64,000 bases of DNA from Flavobacterium succinicans LMG 10402 (GTDB lineage: Bacteria; Bacteroidota; Bacteroidia; Flavobacteriales; Flavobacteriaceae): NCBI RefSeq assembly GCF_000611675.1, contig NZ_JATV01000001.1, forward strand, positions 186,001-250,000. Direction: 5' to 3'. The notes beneath the pieces are model-generated. The model saw only the letters and a list, made by a program, of their open reading frames with translations. It did not search any database and was not told where the DNA came from. The translations under genes and the position numbers were made by a program. This document shows, one piece after another, positions 28,181-35,947 of this stretch (position 1 is the first letter of the stretch; each line of letters opens with the position of its first letter).

Positions 28181-29425
28181 ATGAAAGAAAAAATCACATT
28201 GCATTTTTATGCAAAAGCAACCAAATCCAATTCTAGCGGACTATTACCAATTTATGTAAGGTTGACAATTGATGGTAAAAGGCTTGAATACAGTACCAAA
28301 AAATTTATTGATGTATCAAAATGGTCGAAGGATCTGAACAGAATGAAGGGAAATTCAGAGGAAGCCCGTTCGATAAATAGTTTACTTGATTTTACTAGAA
28401 ACCGTATCAATGAAATACACTTTGAACTTTTAAAAGAGTCAAAAACAATTCATATTGACGAGTTTAAAAACATGCTTCTAGGAATAAAGGAACGGGAGCG
28501 ATTACTAATTCCAATATTTGAAGAACACAATCGAAAAATTAAAGAGTTAATAGGGCTGGAATATGCTGCAGGAACCTATGAGCGCTATGAAACATCCCTT
28601 AAACACACCAAAGACTTTCTTTATTGGAAATACAATGTACAAGATATTGCCATCAATAAAATTGACCACGCATTTATAACCGAGTACGAATTTTATTTAC
28701 GTAGCGAACGTAAATGCGCTAACAATACTGCCGTAAAGTACATTAAGAACTTCCACAAGGTAATCAATCAATGTTTAGCCAATGGATGGCTTGATAGAGA
28801 TCCTTTTGCAAATTACAAGTCCAAAGTCAAAGAGGTAATTAGAGAATTTCTTGATGAAAAGGAAATTGAAGACATTATCAATAAAGATTTTGGAATCGAT
28901 CGATTGGAAGTAGTTCGTGATATTTTTATTTTTAGTTGCTTTACAGGTTTAGCTTACATTGATGTGCAACAGTTAACCCTGGACAACATTACATTAGGTA
29001 TCGATGGAGATAAATGGATATTTAAAAATCGACAAAAAACAGATGTCACTTCCAAAATCCCTTTGTTGCCAAAGGCTATGGAAATAATTAAAAAGTACGA
29101 GAATCATCCTTTTTGTGTAAATCAGAATAAACTTTTACCGATATTAAGTAACCAAAGAATGAATTCCTATTTGAAAGAAATTGCTACACTTTGTGGTATT
29201 AAAAAAGATTTAACTTTCCACATTGCCAGACATACTTTTGCAACAACCATAACATTAACAAATGGAGTTCCTATTGAAACCGTGAGCAAAATGTTAGGAC
29301 ACACGAATTTGAAAACCACTCAACATTATGCTAAAATCTTAGATAAAAAGATAAGTCAGGACATGATGATTTTAAAAACCAAATTGGCACAAAATCATAA
29401 AAAACAAACGAAAAAAGCCAATTAA
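28181..29425 (+). CDS. Tyrosine site-specific recombinase (integrase)
   Basis: A 414-residue integrase with an N-terminal arm-binding domain (residues of about 1-85), a SAM-like core-binding domain (about 105-205) and a catalytic domain. The box II pattern HIARHTFAT, the segment LGHTNLKTTQHYAKI with the nucleophilic tyrosine, and a box K lysine (RQKTDVTSKIPL) are present. The first catalytic arginine is replaced (FTGLAYIDVQQL), as in many Bacteroidota element integrases such as IntDOT. It should catalyse integration at the tRNA-Ser 3' end. Confidence 0.93.
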   Translation: MKEKITLHFYAKATKSNSSGLLPIYVRLTIDGKRLEYSTKKFIDVSKWSKDLNRMKGNSEEARSINSLLDFTRNRINEIHFELLKESKTIHIDEFKNMLLGIKERERLLIPIFEEHNRKIKELIGLEYAAGTYERYETSLKHTKDFLYWKYNVQDIAINKIDHAFITEYEFYLRSERKCANNTAVKYIKNFHKVINQCLANGWLDRDPFANYKSKVKEVIREFLDEKEIEDIINKDFGIDRLEVVRDIFIFSCFTGLAYIDVQQLTLDNITLGIDGDKWIFKNRQKTDVTSKIPLLPKAMEIIKKYENHPFCVNQNKLLPILSNQRMNSYLKEIATLCGIKKDLTFHIARHTFATTITLTNGVPIETVSKMLGHTNLKTTQHYAKILDKKISQDMMILKTKLAQNHKKQTKKAN

Positions 29426-29542
29426 TGTATTTATTTTATTACAAATTAGTTAGATTTTGTTTTAAAAATTAGTAAGAATTTACATTTTAATTTATTTATT
29501 TTGTAAGATAATTAAACGAAACACAACTAAACCAATTTAGAA

Positions 29543-30385
29543 ATGAATGTATTTATCAACCAGATTTATGAAGAATTCGAACAAAAAGATAAAAAATTCA
29601 CCCAACACAAAAAAGAGAATATTGCGCTAGCAAAAGAAATGATTCATTGGATGGGACCCAAAATTGAGGAATTGAATCAATTTCTGAAAACCTATGAGTT
29701 TGGTACTGATGAAGAAGAAATTCATTTTTTCAAGTATGTAAAATCAAAAATCATGTCACGGTTTATGTTTTGCAAGGAGGTACTTCGAATGGAGGTAGCT
29801 AAACCTCCGAGTAAAATACTTCAAAGCAAATATTATGAAAACGAGTTGGAGAGAAATGCTAGGTATTTTAAACGAGAATATAAAATATATGAGTATTATC
29901 GTGCTAATGCCATTGAGTTGGATGTGTTTTATTTTACGAGAAACGCTCAAAAAAATATTTTAGAAACAGAATGTTTTCAAATGAACATTGATCCTCGTAT
30001 AACTACTTGTTATGATTTCAAGTTAGCAAAGATTATGGCTACTGAAGCAATTGAAACATTTATCGAGAATCAAATAACGTATTTGAATACTCCAACCGAT
30101 AAACCTGAAAGCCAATTTATATCCAAATGGCATTGGTCAGGATCTAAAACAGACTTAACTGAGTTGATCTATGCTTTGCATTCGAAGAAGATAATTAACA
30201 ATGGAAACACGGATATAATGGAATTAGCAACTGATTTAGGAAAACTATTAAACATCGAATTGAATCAAACCATTTACAGAAACTACACGGATATCAAAAG
30301 TAGAAAAATCACCAAGACGAAGTTCCTTGATTCGCTCTCTGAATCGTTAATCAACAAAATTGTAGAAGAAGAGTACAAACAATAA
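29543..30385 (+). CDS. rteC: RteC-like regulator
   Basis: A 280-residue protein resembling RteC of Bacteroides conjugative transposons, which activates excision genes (family knowledge from CTnDOT). The N-terminal half is helical; the stretch YKIYEYYRANAIELDVFYFT and the C-terminal part with IYRNYTDIKSRKITKTKFLD are typical. It follows the integrase by about 120 bp and is followed by a terminator, so integrase and RteC may form a short unit. Confidence 0.82.
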   Translation: MNVFINQIYEEFEQKDKKFTQHKKENIALAKEMIHWMGPKIEELNQFLKTYEFGTDEEEIHFFKYVKSKIMSRFMFCKEVLRMEVAKPPSKILQSKYYENELERNARYFKREYKIYEYYRANAIELDVFYFTRNAQKNILETECFQMNIDPRITTCYDFKLAKIMATEAIETFIENQITYLNTPTDKPESQFISKWHWSGSKTDLTELIYALHSKKIINNGNTDIMELATDLGKLLNIELNQTIYRNYTDIKSRKITKTKFLDSLSESLINKIVEEEYKQ

Positions 30386-30465
30386 ACTGTATTGTTAAAA
30401 AAGAGTTTTAGTAGGCAACTAGTTACCAAACGTTATAAAATTCAATCTCCATTTTTAGTGCTCTT

Positions 30466-30504
30466 AAAACTCCCAACTTGGTACCAACTTGGGAGTTTTT
30501 ATTT
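30466..30504 (+). terminator. Terminator after rteC
   Basis: An 11-bp stem AAAACTCCCAA / TTGGGAGTTTT with a loop that can itself pair (TTGGTACCAA), and a T-run. It separates the integration genes from the downstream HTH/replication genes. The rest of the 318-bp gap 30386-30703 shows no gene. Confidence 0.8.
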
Positions 30505-30703
30505 TACCCCTTTTTTTCTTTAAAAACGGGTCATTTGTAGCATCATTAAAAACGACAAAAAGAGAGTTTTGAAATAAATTTTCTAGTAAAATCAGTGCCT
30601 TTGACTGTTTTTACCACAAAATAACTACAAAGGTGGGAAATACTTGGTAGTTTAAATTAATCATATGCAATTATTTTGTTTCAGTAATTTAAACAAAATA
30701 AAA

Positions 30704-31003
30704 ATGAACTTACATCCTAAAAAACTGTTCCCAGAGGTGGACAACATCGAGCTGCTAAATCATCAAGTGGTGACCAAAAGAGATCTACTAAATTTTGGCA
30801 ATGCGCTGCTCAAAGAAATCAAAACAGCCAACGAAACTGAGCAATTACCGCAATGGCTCAAATCCTCAGAAGTACGTAAACTTTTGAAAATCTCTCCAGG
30901 AACGCTCCAAAATCTCCGAATCAATGGAACACTCAACTACAAGCGTATCGGTGGAATCCTATTTTACAATTACAGTGAAATTCAAAAAATGCTCAACCCA
31001 TAA
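30704..31003 (+). CDS. Helix-turn-helix DNA-binding protein (excisionase-like, HTH_17)
   Basis: About 99 residues (MNLHPKKLFPEVDNIELLNH). The C-terminal part is a MerR/excisionase-type winged helix: LKSSEVRKLLKISPGTLQNL, then GTLNYKRIGGILFYNYSEI. Proteins like this in Bacteroidota elements act as excision factors or regulators. Start set at the ATG at 30704; an upstream in-frame ATG at 30665 gives an atypical N-terminus. Confidence 0.8.
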   Translation: MNLHPKKLFPEVDNIELLNHQVVTKRDLLNFGNALLKEIKTANETEQLPQWLKSSEVRKLLKISPGTLQNLRINGTLNYKRIGGILFYNYSEIQKMLNP

Positions 31004-31084
31004 TTCAAAAAATTCATTTCTCTGTGATCTAGAGTGCTCTCTAGAGGAAGCAAATAACTCACCATAACCCACAATAAATAAACC

Positions 31085-31843
31085 ATGAACTATATCAAAC
31101 ACCTAACAGGATTCTTTAATAAGTCCAATCAAGACCAAACGATTAGTCCAACGCATATCAGTTTGTATTTGGCTTTGTTCCAAAGATGGAATCTCAACAG
31201 ATTTAAAAATCCAATTATCATCTCCAGAGAAGAAATGATGACAACAGCCAAAATCAAATCAAAAGGAACCTATCATAAATGCATGAAAGAACTTCACGAA
31301 AGAAGGTACATCATTTATAAACCGTCCTATAATCCTTATCAGGGAACAGAAGTAATTCTACCCGACTTGTCTACTATTGCTGCCAAAATGGAAGATGCCT
31401 TAACCAGTTCAAATTTTGAAACAAGCAAATCAAAAAACGAACTTCTTTCTTCCTTAACCACACCAAAATTTAAACGAACCCCATCAAAAAATGACCAACA
31501 AAACGAACAGGTATATATAGTTAATAATAAGACATTAGAAAACAATTGTAAAACTATAGATACATCGAAGAAAAAAAATGTTTTTAGTCCTCCTGATCTC
31601 GAATTAGTAAAACAGTTTTTTACCGAAAAAAATGGTAGCACACGCGAGGCCGAAAAATATTTTAATTACTACAGTAGTAAGGGGTGGTTGGTAGGAGGAA
31701 AAACAAAAATGAAAGATTGGCAAGCTGCCGCCCGCAATTGGATTTTGAATGTAGAAAAATTCAATCCAACTAGTTCAGGAAATAACCTGAATCCTAAAAA
31801 CCTCAACGTATCAAATTCAAAAAACTATGCTGAACCACTGTAA
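31085..31843 (+). CDS. Putative replication protein (helicase-loader partner, winged-helix type)
   Basis: A 252-residue protein. The N-terminal 100 residues look like a winged helix (SPTHISLYLALFQRWNLNRF, REEMMTTAKIKSKGTYHKCM), as in replication initiators and DnaD/phage O-type proteins. A variable linker follows. The C-terminal 60 residues (EAEKYFNYYSSKGWLVGGK, then DWQAAARNWILN) are a motif shared by such proteins. It overlaps the DnaC-like gene by 17 bp, so the two probably act together. Confidence 0.65.
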   Translation: MNYIKHLTGFFNKSNQDQTISPTHISLYLALFQRWNLNRFKNPIIISREEMMTTAKIKSKGTYHKCMKELHERRYIIYKPSYNPYQGTEVILPDLSTIAAKMEDALTSSNFETSKSKNELLSSLTTPKFKRTPSKNDQQNEQVYIVNNKTLENNCKTIDTSKKKNVFSPPDLELVKQFFTEKNGSTREAEKYFNYYSSKGWLVGGKTKMKDWQAAARNWILNVEKFNPTSSGNNLNPKNLNVSNSKNYAEPL

Positions 31844-32483
31844 TTTTAAAGACACTTTCGAAATAGTAAATAGGAGAAAAATATATGATTCGAACAAGTG
31901 CTTTGCTTACCTCGAAACGCAAGGCAGGCAAATGTACGGGCAGGCCTTCAAGATTCACCAGGATGATAAACCCTTAATCTACAAATTATTAATTTATGCT
32001 ATTCGAGACAAAGAAAATGCCTATAGGCTTGGTTTAGATCTCAATAAAGGGATTTTACTATCGGGTCCTGTTGGCTGTGGTAAAACAGCATTGATGCATT
32101 TAATCAAGGCGTTTTTGTACGCCAAATACGACTACAAAATAGCAACCACTAGGAGAGTGTCCTTTGAATTTGCCAAAAATGGTTTTGAAGCGTTACTTCC
32201 TTATACTGAAAAATTCCCTCAGCAACTGCGATTAGTGAGTTATTGTTTCGATGATTTAGGCGCCGAACAACAAATCAAACACTTTGGCAATGACTGCAAC
32301 GTTATGGCCGAAATTCTCATTAGTCGCTATGAACATTTTATCGAAAACAATTCAATAACCCACATCACGACCAACCTATCCGCTTCTGAATTAGAAAGCT
32401 GCTATGGCAACAGGCTACGGTCCCGGCTACGGCAAATGTTCAACCTTATCGCATTTGATGCAAATACAAAAGACAAGCGTTGA
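31827..32483 (+). CDS. DnaC/IstB-like AAA+ ATPase
   Basis: A 218-residue ATPase. Walker A is GPVGCGKTALM (about residue 76), Walker B is SYCFDDLGAE, and sensor-I-like THITTNLSASELESCYGNRL follows. The C-terminal arginine segment is RLRSRLRQMF. It resembles helicase loaders. With the preceding winged-helix gene it would load the host replicative helicase at an island origin; I infer this from the pair. No transposase is nearby, so an IstB role is unlikely. Confidence 0.8.
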   Translation: MLNHCNFKDTFEIVNRRKIYDSNKCFAYLETQGRQMYGQAFKIHQDDKPLIYKLLIYAIRDKENAYRLGLDLNKGILLSGPVGCGKTALMHLIKAFLYAKYDYKIATTRRVSFEFAKNGFEALLPYTEKFPQQLRLVSYCFDDLGAEQQIKHFGNDCNVMAEILISRYEHFIENNSITHITTNLSASELESCYGNRLRSRLRQMFNLIAFDANTKDKR

Positions 32484-32676
32484 GGTGCAGTAAAATCAAC
32501 TTAATATAATTTTTGGCACTTACATAATTACTTTGATTTTTATTGATAAGTAAGCTTAAAATAAATTAATTACCGACCATTTAAATACTTTGTAATACTT
32601 GTACTTTGAAAAAATAATTAAATGTTTGCTTGTTTATTTGCAAAAGTAATATATCTTTGTAATCAAATTACTTTAA

Positions 32677-32825
32677 AATAAAAAAGCTAGAAACTACGCC
32701 AATAGTCTCTAGCTTGTGTAAATCTTAATTATTGACTAGCAAAATCAATACTGCGCTTAACAGTATGACCTTAGAGGTTGGTCACCTCATTATGATTTTG
32801 AGTAGCAAAGTCAATTGATGTATTC
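32677..32825 (-). ncRNA. Candidate small RNA divergent from the CBASS operon
   Basis: About 149 nt with its own promoter (TTG, 20 bp, TATATTTG) and an intrinsic terminator (13-bp stem with one mismatch, 32683-32714, then a T-run on the minus strand). No ORF. Between them the RNA folds as consecutive hairpins: 32798-32814, 32766-32784, 32748-32766 and 32731-32749. The first and last are near copies (TTGAsTAGCAAArTCAAT on the plus strand, 16 of 18 identical), each with a 9-nt loop. I do not recognise a known RNA family. Confidence 0.6.
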
Positions 32826-32830
32826 GGCTG

Positions 32831-32861
32831 CAAATATAGATTCTAAAATTTATTTTTGCAA
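32831..32861 (-). promoter_or_regulatory. Overlapping divergent promoters: small RNA (-) and CBASS (+)
   Basis: Minus strand: TTG (32859-32861), 20 bp, TATATTTG (32831-32838). Plus strand: TATTTTTG at 32851-32858, a -7 box about 70 bp before the first CBASS gene, though its -33 element is weak. The plus -7 box and the minus -33 box abut, so the two promoters may compete. Confidence 0.6.
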
Positions 32862-32926
32862 CACTTCATTGTTTTAGCTGCTCCATTAAGCGATTTTATA
32901 TGAATTAACAGTAAAAATCAACGCAA

Positions 32927-33694
32927 ATGGCAGAAACTATTTTAGCAGCATTGGGTATGGCTGCAGGTAAAATTATCGTAAAAAAAGCAACAGAGAAGTT
33001 GTTAGATAATAAAACCCATATTAAAACATACCTACAATCCAATTTTACAAAAATCAAAAACGAAGATGTTCGTTTTTCTATGAGTTATCTCATTAGGATT
33101 AAGATTCCAGGTACATCAAAGTTTTTATTAGTTCGGGGTAATCGAATAAAGGACCAACTACAACCTGTAGGTGGGGTCTATAAAAAAATCAATGGCTTTT
33201 CAGAATTTGAAAAATGGGGTTTAAAAGAAGACTGTGCTTCAAAAGGGATTAAATCTGATTATGTCAGCAAGGATGACCTACGCTTCAGAGTCAAAGGCAA
33301 GTATGCTTTAGAGGTTATAAAATGGTTTGAATCCAGAAAAGACCGTGAGACAACTTATGACCGTGAGTTTAACGAAGAACTTATTGCAGACCATGGTTTT
33401 GATAAGGATATTTTTTATTCAAAGTCGTTTAGGGAAGTTCAAAAAGTGATGAAAGTATTTAGCTATAGTACTTTTCACCAATGCTATGAAGTATTTATTT
33501 ACGACATCGTTGAGTTTATTCCTACTCCAGAACAAGAAACAGAGTTAAAAAAGCTTTTGGAAACCCCTCGTAATCTGAATGATGACTTCATGATTGTTGA
33601 TATCAGCGAAATTGAAAGACTCTTAGTAATGGAAAAAGAAGAGCAAATTGCTAAAATTGGTGCACATACCAAATACCTAATCAATGAAAAATAA
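32927..33694 (+). CDS. SMODS-associated NUDIX-domain protein (CBASS effector, Cap16-like)
   Basis: A 255-residue protein resembling the Sa_NUDIX family found beside CD-NTases. A NUDIX box is visible in degenerate form (YDREFNEELIADHGF), and LVRGNRIKDQLQPVGGVY fits the strand before it. The N-terminal helix (ETILAALGMAAGKIIVKKA) is weakly hydrophobic and could be a membrane anchor, as in TM-NUDIX effectors. In CBASS such proteins are thought to respond to the cyclic nucleotide. It overlaps the cyclase gene by 11 bp. Confidence 0.75.
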   Translation: MAETILAALGMAAGKIIVKKATEKLLDNKTHIKTYLQSNFTKIKNEDVRFSMSYLIRIKIPGTSKFLLVRGNRIKDQLQPVGGVYKKINGFSEFEKWGLKEDCASKGIKSDYVSKDDLRFRVKGKYALEVIKWFESRKDRETTYDREFNEELIADHGFDKDIFYSKSFREVQKVMKVFSYSTFHQCYEVFIYDIVEFIPTPEQETELKKLLETPRNLNDDFMIVDISEIERLLVMEKEEQIAKIGAHTKYLINEK

Positions 33695-34886
33695 TATGAA
33701 AAAATATACAGAACAAGAATATCAAAAAGAAGAGCTTTTAGCCATCATTGCATCAAATCTTGAGTTAGATGCAACTCGTCAACAACAAATGAAATCGGCA
33801 TACACAGCTGTAACTGATGTACTTTCGAATGATGAAGCCTTTTTTAAAGACTACAAAATTAATGTCTATGCACAAGGTTCCTTGCTAATTGGTACAACCA
33901 TTAAACCGCTTTCAGGTCAAGAGTTTGATTTGGATATTGTACTTCACATAGAAAGTTCCTATCTTAACCATACTCCATCCGAAATTTATGATGCTTTATA
34001 TAGAGTATTGAGTAATCATGACACTTACAAACCGCTCCTAGAGAAAAAAAACCGTTGTGTTCGTATCGATTATAATAGTGACTTTCATATGGATATCCTA
34101 CCAGGTTGTATTATTACAATAAACAATAATCGTTTAATGATTGCTGAAAACGAAAGAAGAAATTCATGGTCACGCACCAATCCTAAAGATTATGGTACAT
34201 GGTTCAAAGAAATTGCGGAAAGAAATAAAGGAAGTTTTATTCTCAATGAAAGATACAATTTGATGCTAAAAGCTACAGTAGAAACCGAAGATTTACCGTT
34301 AGAAGTATATCAAAAAACACCCCTGCAAAGTACGGTTCAAATAGTAAAACGATATCGCGATTTGTACTATCAGGATATAGATACTTCAAAAATGCCTGCT
34401 GTGTCTAGTATTGTGTTAACCACTTTAATTGCACAATGTCATGAAGGAAATTTGTCGATTCAAGAAGCATTAGTAAATGCCACTCAAAAATTACGCAAAC
34501 TTGCGGAAGGATATAAATTGAGAAAAGAAAAATTTGCCGTTTATAATCCGGTAGACGATCATGAAGACAAGGATAAAAGAGAAAATTTCACCGACTCTTG
34601 GGAGGACAAACACTATAATAGTTTTGTTGCATTTGTTGAAGATTTCGCCAAAAAATTGAATGCTTTTTTAAACAATGGCACAAATGAAACTTCGTATAAA
34701 GAGTTGTTTGGTAATGGTTTTTACAAACAAAACATTCAAACTTTGGTTAAACTAGAAGAAAGAGTAAAAGGGAATACTCAATTTGCTACGTTACTAGCTG
34801 GGAATGCTTATACAGATAATAGAGGAAATATCAACACAACAACAGGAGTTAGAAATGGTAGCCATGGATTTTTTGCTCAGCCCTAA
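33684..34886 (+). CDS. CD-NTase (cGAS/DncV-like nucleotidyltransferase, SMODS) of a CBASS system
   Basis: A 400-residue cyclic-oligonucleotide synthase that makes an alarm nucleotide on phage infection. The nucleotidyltransferase core has the GS motif in AQGSLLIGTTIKP, the metal-binding pair in QEFDLDIVLHI and the third acidic residue in FHMDILPG. An alternative ATG at 33696 would remove the overlap with the effector gene. The product nucleotide cannot be read from sequence. It overlaps the E2-like gene at its 3' end. Confidence 0.9.
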   Translation: MKNNMKKYTEQEYQKEELLAIIASNLELDATRQQQMKSAYTAVTDVLSNDEAFFKDYKINVYAQGSLLIGTTIKPLSGQEFDLDIVLHIESSYLNHTPSEIYDALYRVLSNHDTYKPLLEKKNRCVRIDYNSDFHMDILPGCIITINNNRLMIAENERRNSWSRTNPKDYGTWFKEIAERNKGSFILNERYNLMLKATVETEDLPLEVYQKTPLQSTVQIVKRYRDLYYQDIDTSKMPAVSSIVLTTLIAQCHEGNLSIQEALVNATQKLRKLAEGYKLRKEKFAVYNPVDDHEDKDKRENFTDSWEDKHYNSFVAFVEDFAKKLNAFLNNGTNETSYKELFGNGFYKQNIQTLVKLEERVKGNTQFATLLAGNAYTDNRGNINTTTGVRNGSHGFFAQP

Positions 34887-35295
34887 AGAGCGAGCCCAAA
34901 AACATTGGGCTGGTTTTTTATACAAAACACTAATCGAATGCGAAAGACATTTCAAATGGATCACTTTCAATATAAAAGGAAGTGTGCTACTAGGGAAAGG
35001 AACTTTAGAAAGAAATGGCAAAAAATACCATTTTACATTGGAATGTTCACCATTTAATCCTGGAAGAATGGAACGTATTTGGGTAGAAACACCCCATCTA
35101 ATAAAAAGCTTTGACACGCATTTTAATGGGGATGGATCCTTATGTTTGTACCATCCAACTTTAGATTTGAATGGAAGACCCTATATAGATTTGGTAGATG
35201 TTTTACCATGGATCTCAGAGTGGGTAGAATATTATGAGCTATATTTGAAATATAAAGTTTGGTTAGGGCCAGAACATCCTCATAAAGTTAATTAA
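34855..35295 (+). CDS. E2-like conjugation protein of a type II (short) CBASS
   Basis: About 146 residues with an E2 ubiquitin-conjugating-like fold. The candidate catalytic cysteine is in GDGSLCLYHP, near residue 85, after a core resembling RMERIWVETPHLI. No E1/JAB fusion (long Cap2) is present, so this matches the E2-only arrangement in which the protein is thought to prime the cyclase. The start could be 34855 or the ATG at 34864; the coding frame overlaps the cyclase end by 23-32 bp. Subtype is by family knowledge. Confidence 0.78.
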   Translation: MVAMDFLLSPKERAQKHWAGFLYKTLIECERHFKWITFNIKGSVLLGKGTLERNGKKYHFTLECSPFNPGRMERIWVETPHLIKSFDTHFNGDGSLCLYHPTLDLNGRPYIDLVDVLPWISEWVEYYELYLKYKVWLGPEHPHKVN

Positions 35296-35299
35296 AACG

Positions 35300-35336
35300 A
35301 ATAAGCTCTTTGCCTAAGAGCAAAGAGCTTATTTTA
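35300..35336 (+). terminator. Terminator of the CBASS operon
   Basis: A perfect 14-bp stem (35300-35313 with 35320-35333), a 6-nt loop and a short T-rich tail. It separates CBASS from the hsd locus. Confidence 0.75.
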
Positions 35337-35350
35337 CAATATAAATTAAA

Positions 35351-35947
35351 ATGAAAACAGTTCAAAAATTATCAGAAATTGCCAATATTCGTTCTGGAAT
35401 GGTAGTAGCTAAAACAGCTAACAATGACGAAAAGTTACTCTCAAATGCCTATGTTAGGATGATAGGCACTTCCGATTTTGATGACAATGGTTTTCTAACA
35501 CCAGTTCTTGAACCCAATGTTTTGTATAAAACAGTAATAGAAAAAAATTACCTGCAATACGATGAAGTACTTTTCAATGCTAAAGGAAGACGTTTTTTTG
35601 CTTGTTTGTTCAAAAACGAATTCGAAAATACTATCGCTAGTGCTTCTTTTTTGATAGTAACACTAAATACGGGCTGTGTTGTACCAGAATATTTAGTGTG
35701 GTATCTAAACCATCCCGAAACACTCAAAGTCTTCGACTCCAAAATGACCACACAAGTAATGCCTTCAATTACCAAACAAGAACTAGGAAACTTAGAAATA
35801 ATAATTCCTACTTTTGAAACACAAAAGCAAATCGTAGCATTAGACCTTCTTAAAAAGAAACAAACTGTCATTCAAAAAGAGTTAATCACTCTTGAAAAAA
35901 ATTACATCAACGCAATCACTTATAAAAAATTAAAAAATGAGCAATAA
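35351..35947 (+). CDS. Half-size HsdS-like protein with one target-recognition domain
   Basis: A 198-residue protein with a single TRD (SEIANIRSGMVVAK to PEYLVWYLNHPETLKVF) and one helical spacer (PTFETQKQIVALDLLKKKQ, then QKELITLEKNYINAI). A full HsdS has two of each, and a normal one (405 residues) lies after hsdM. It overlaps hsdM by 11 bp, so it is made with it. It could pair as a homodimer to specify a different site, regulate the enzyme, or be a relic; the intact frame and coupling argue against a relic. Confidence 0.7.
   Translation: MKTVQKLSEIANIRSGMVVAKTANNDEKLLSNAYVRMIGTSDFDDNGFLTPVLEPNVLYKTVIEKNYLQYDEVLFNAKGRRFFACLFKNEFENTIASASFLIVTLNTGCVVPEYLVWYLNHPETLKVFDSKMTTQVMPSITKQELGNLEIIIPTFETQKQIVALDLLKKKQTVIQKELITLEKNYINAITYKKLKNEQ

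Noticed and set aside
31827..32483. DnaC-like ATPase considered as IstB of an IS21 element
   Set aside because: No IstA transposase or terminal repeats nearby; the partner is a winged-helix replication-type protein.
32731..32815. Two near-identical 18-nt repeats considered as a mini CRISPR array
   Set aside because: Only two imperfect copies about 66 bp apart, each a hairpin within a promoter-terminator unit, and no cas genes.
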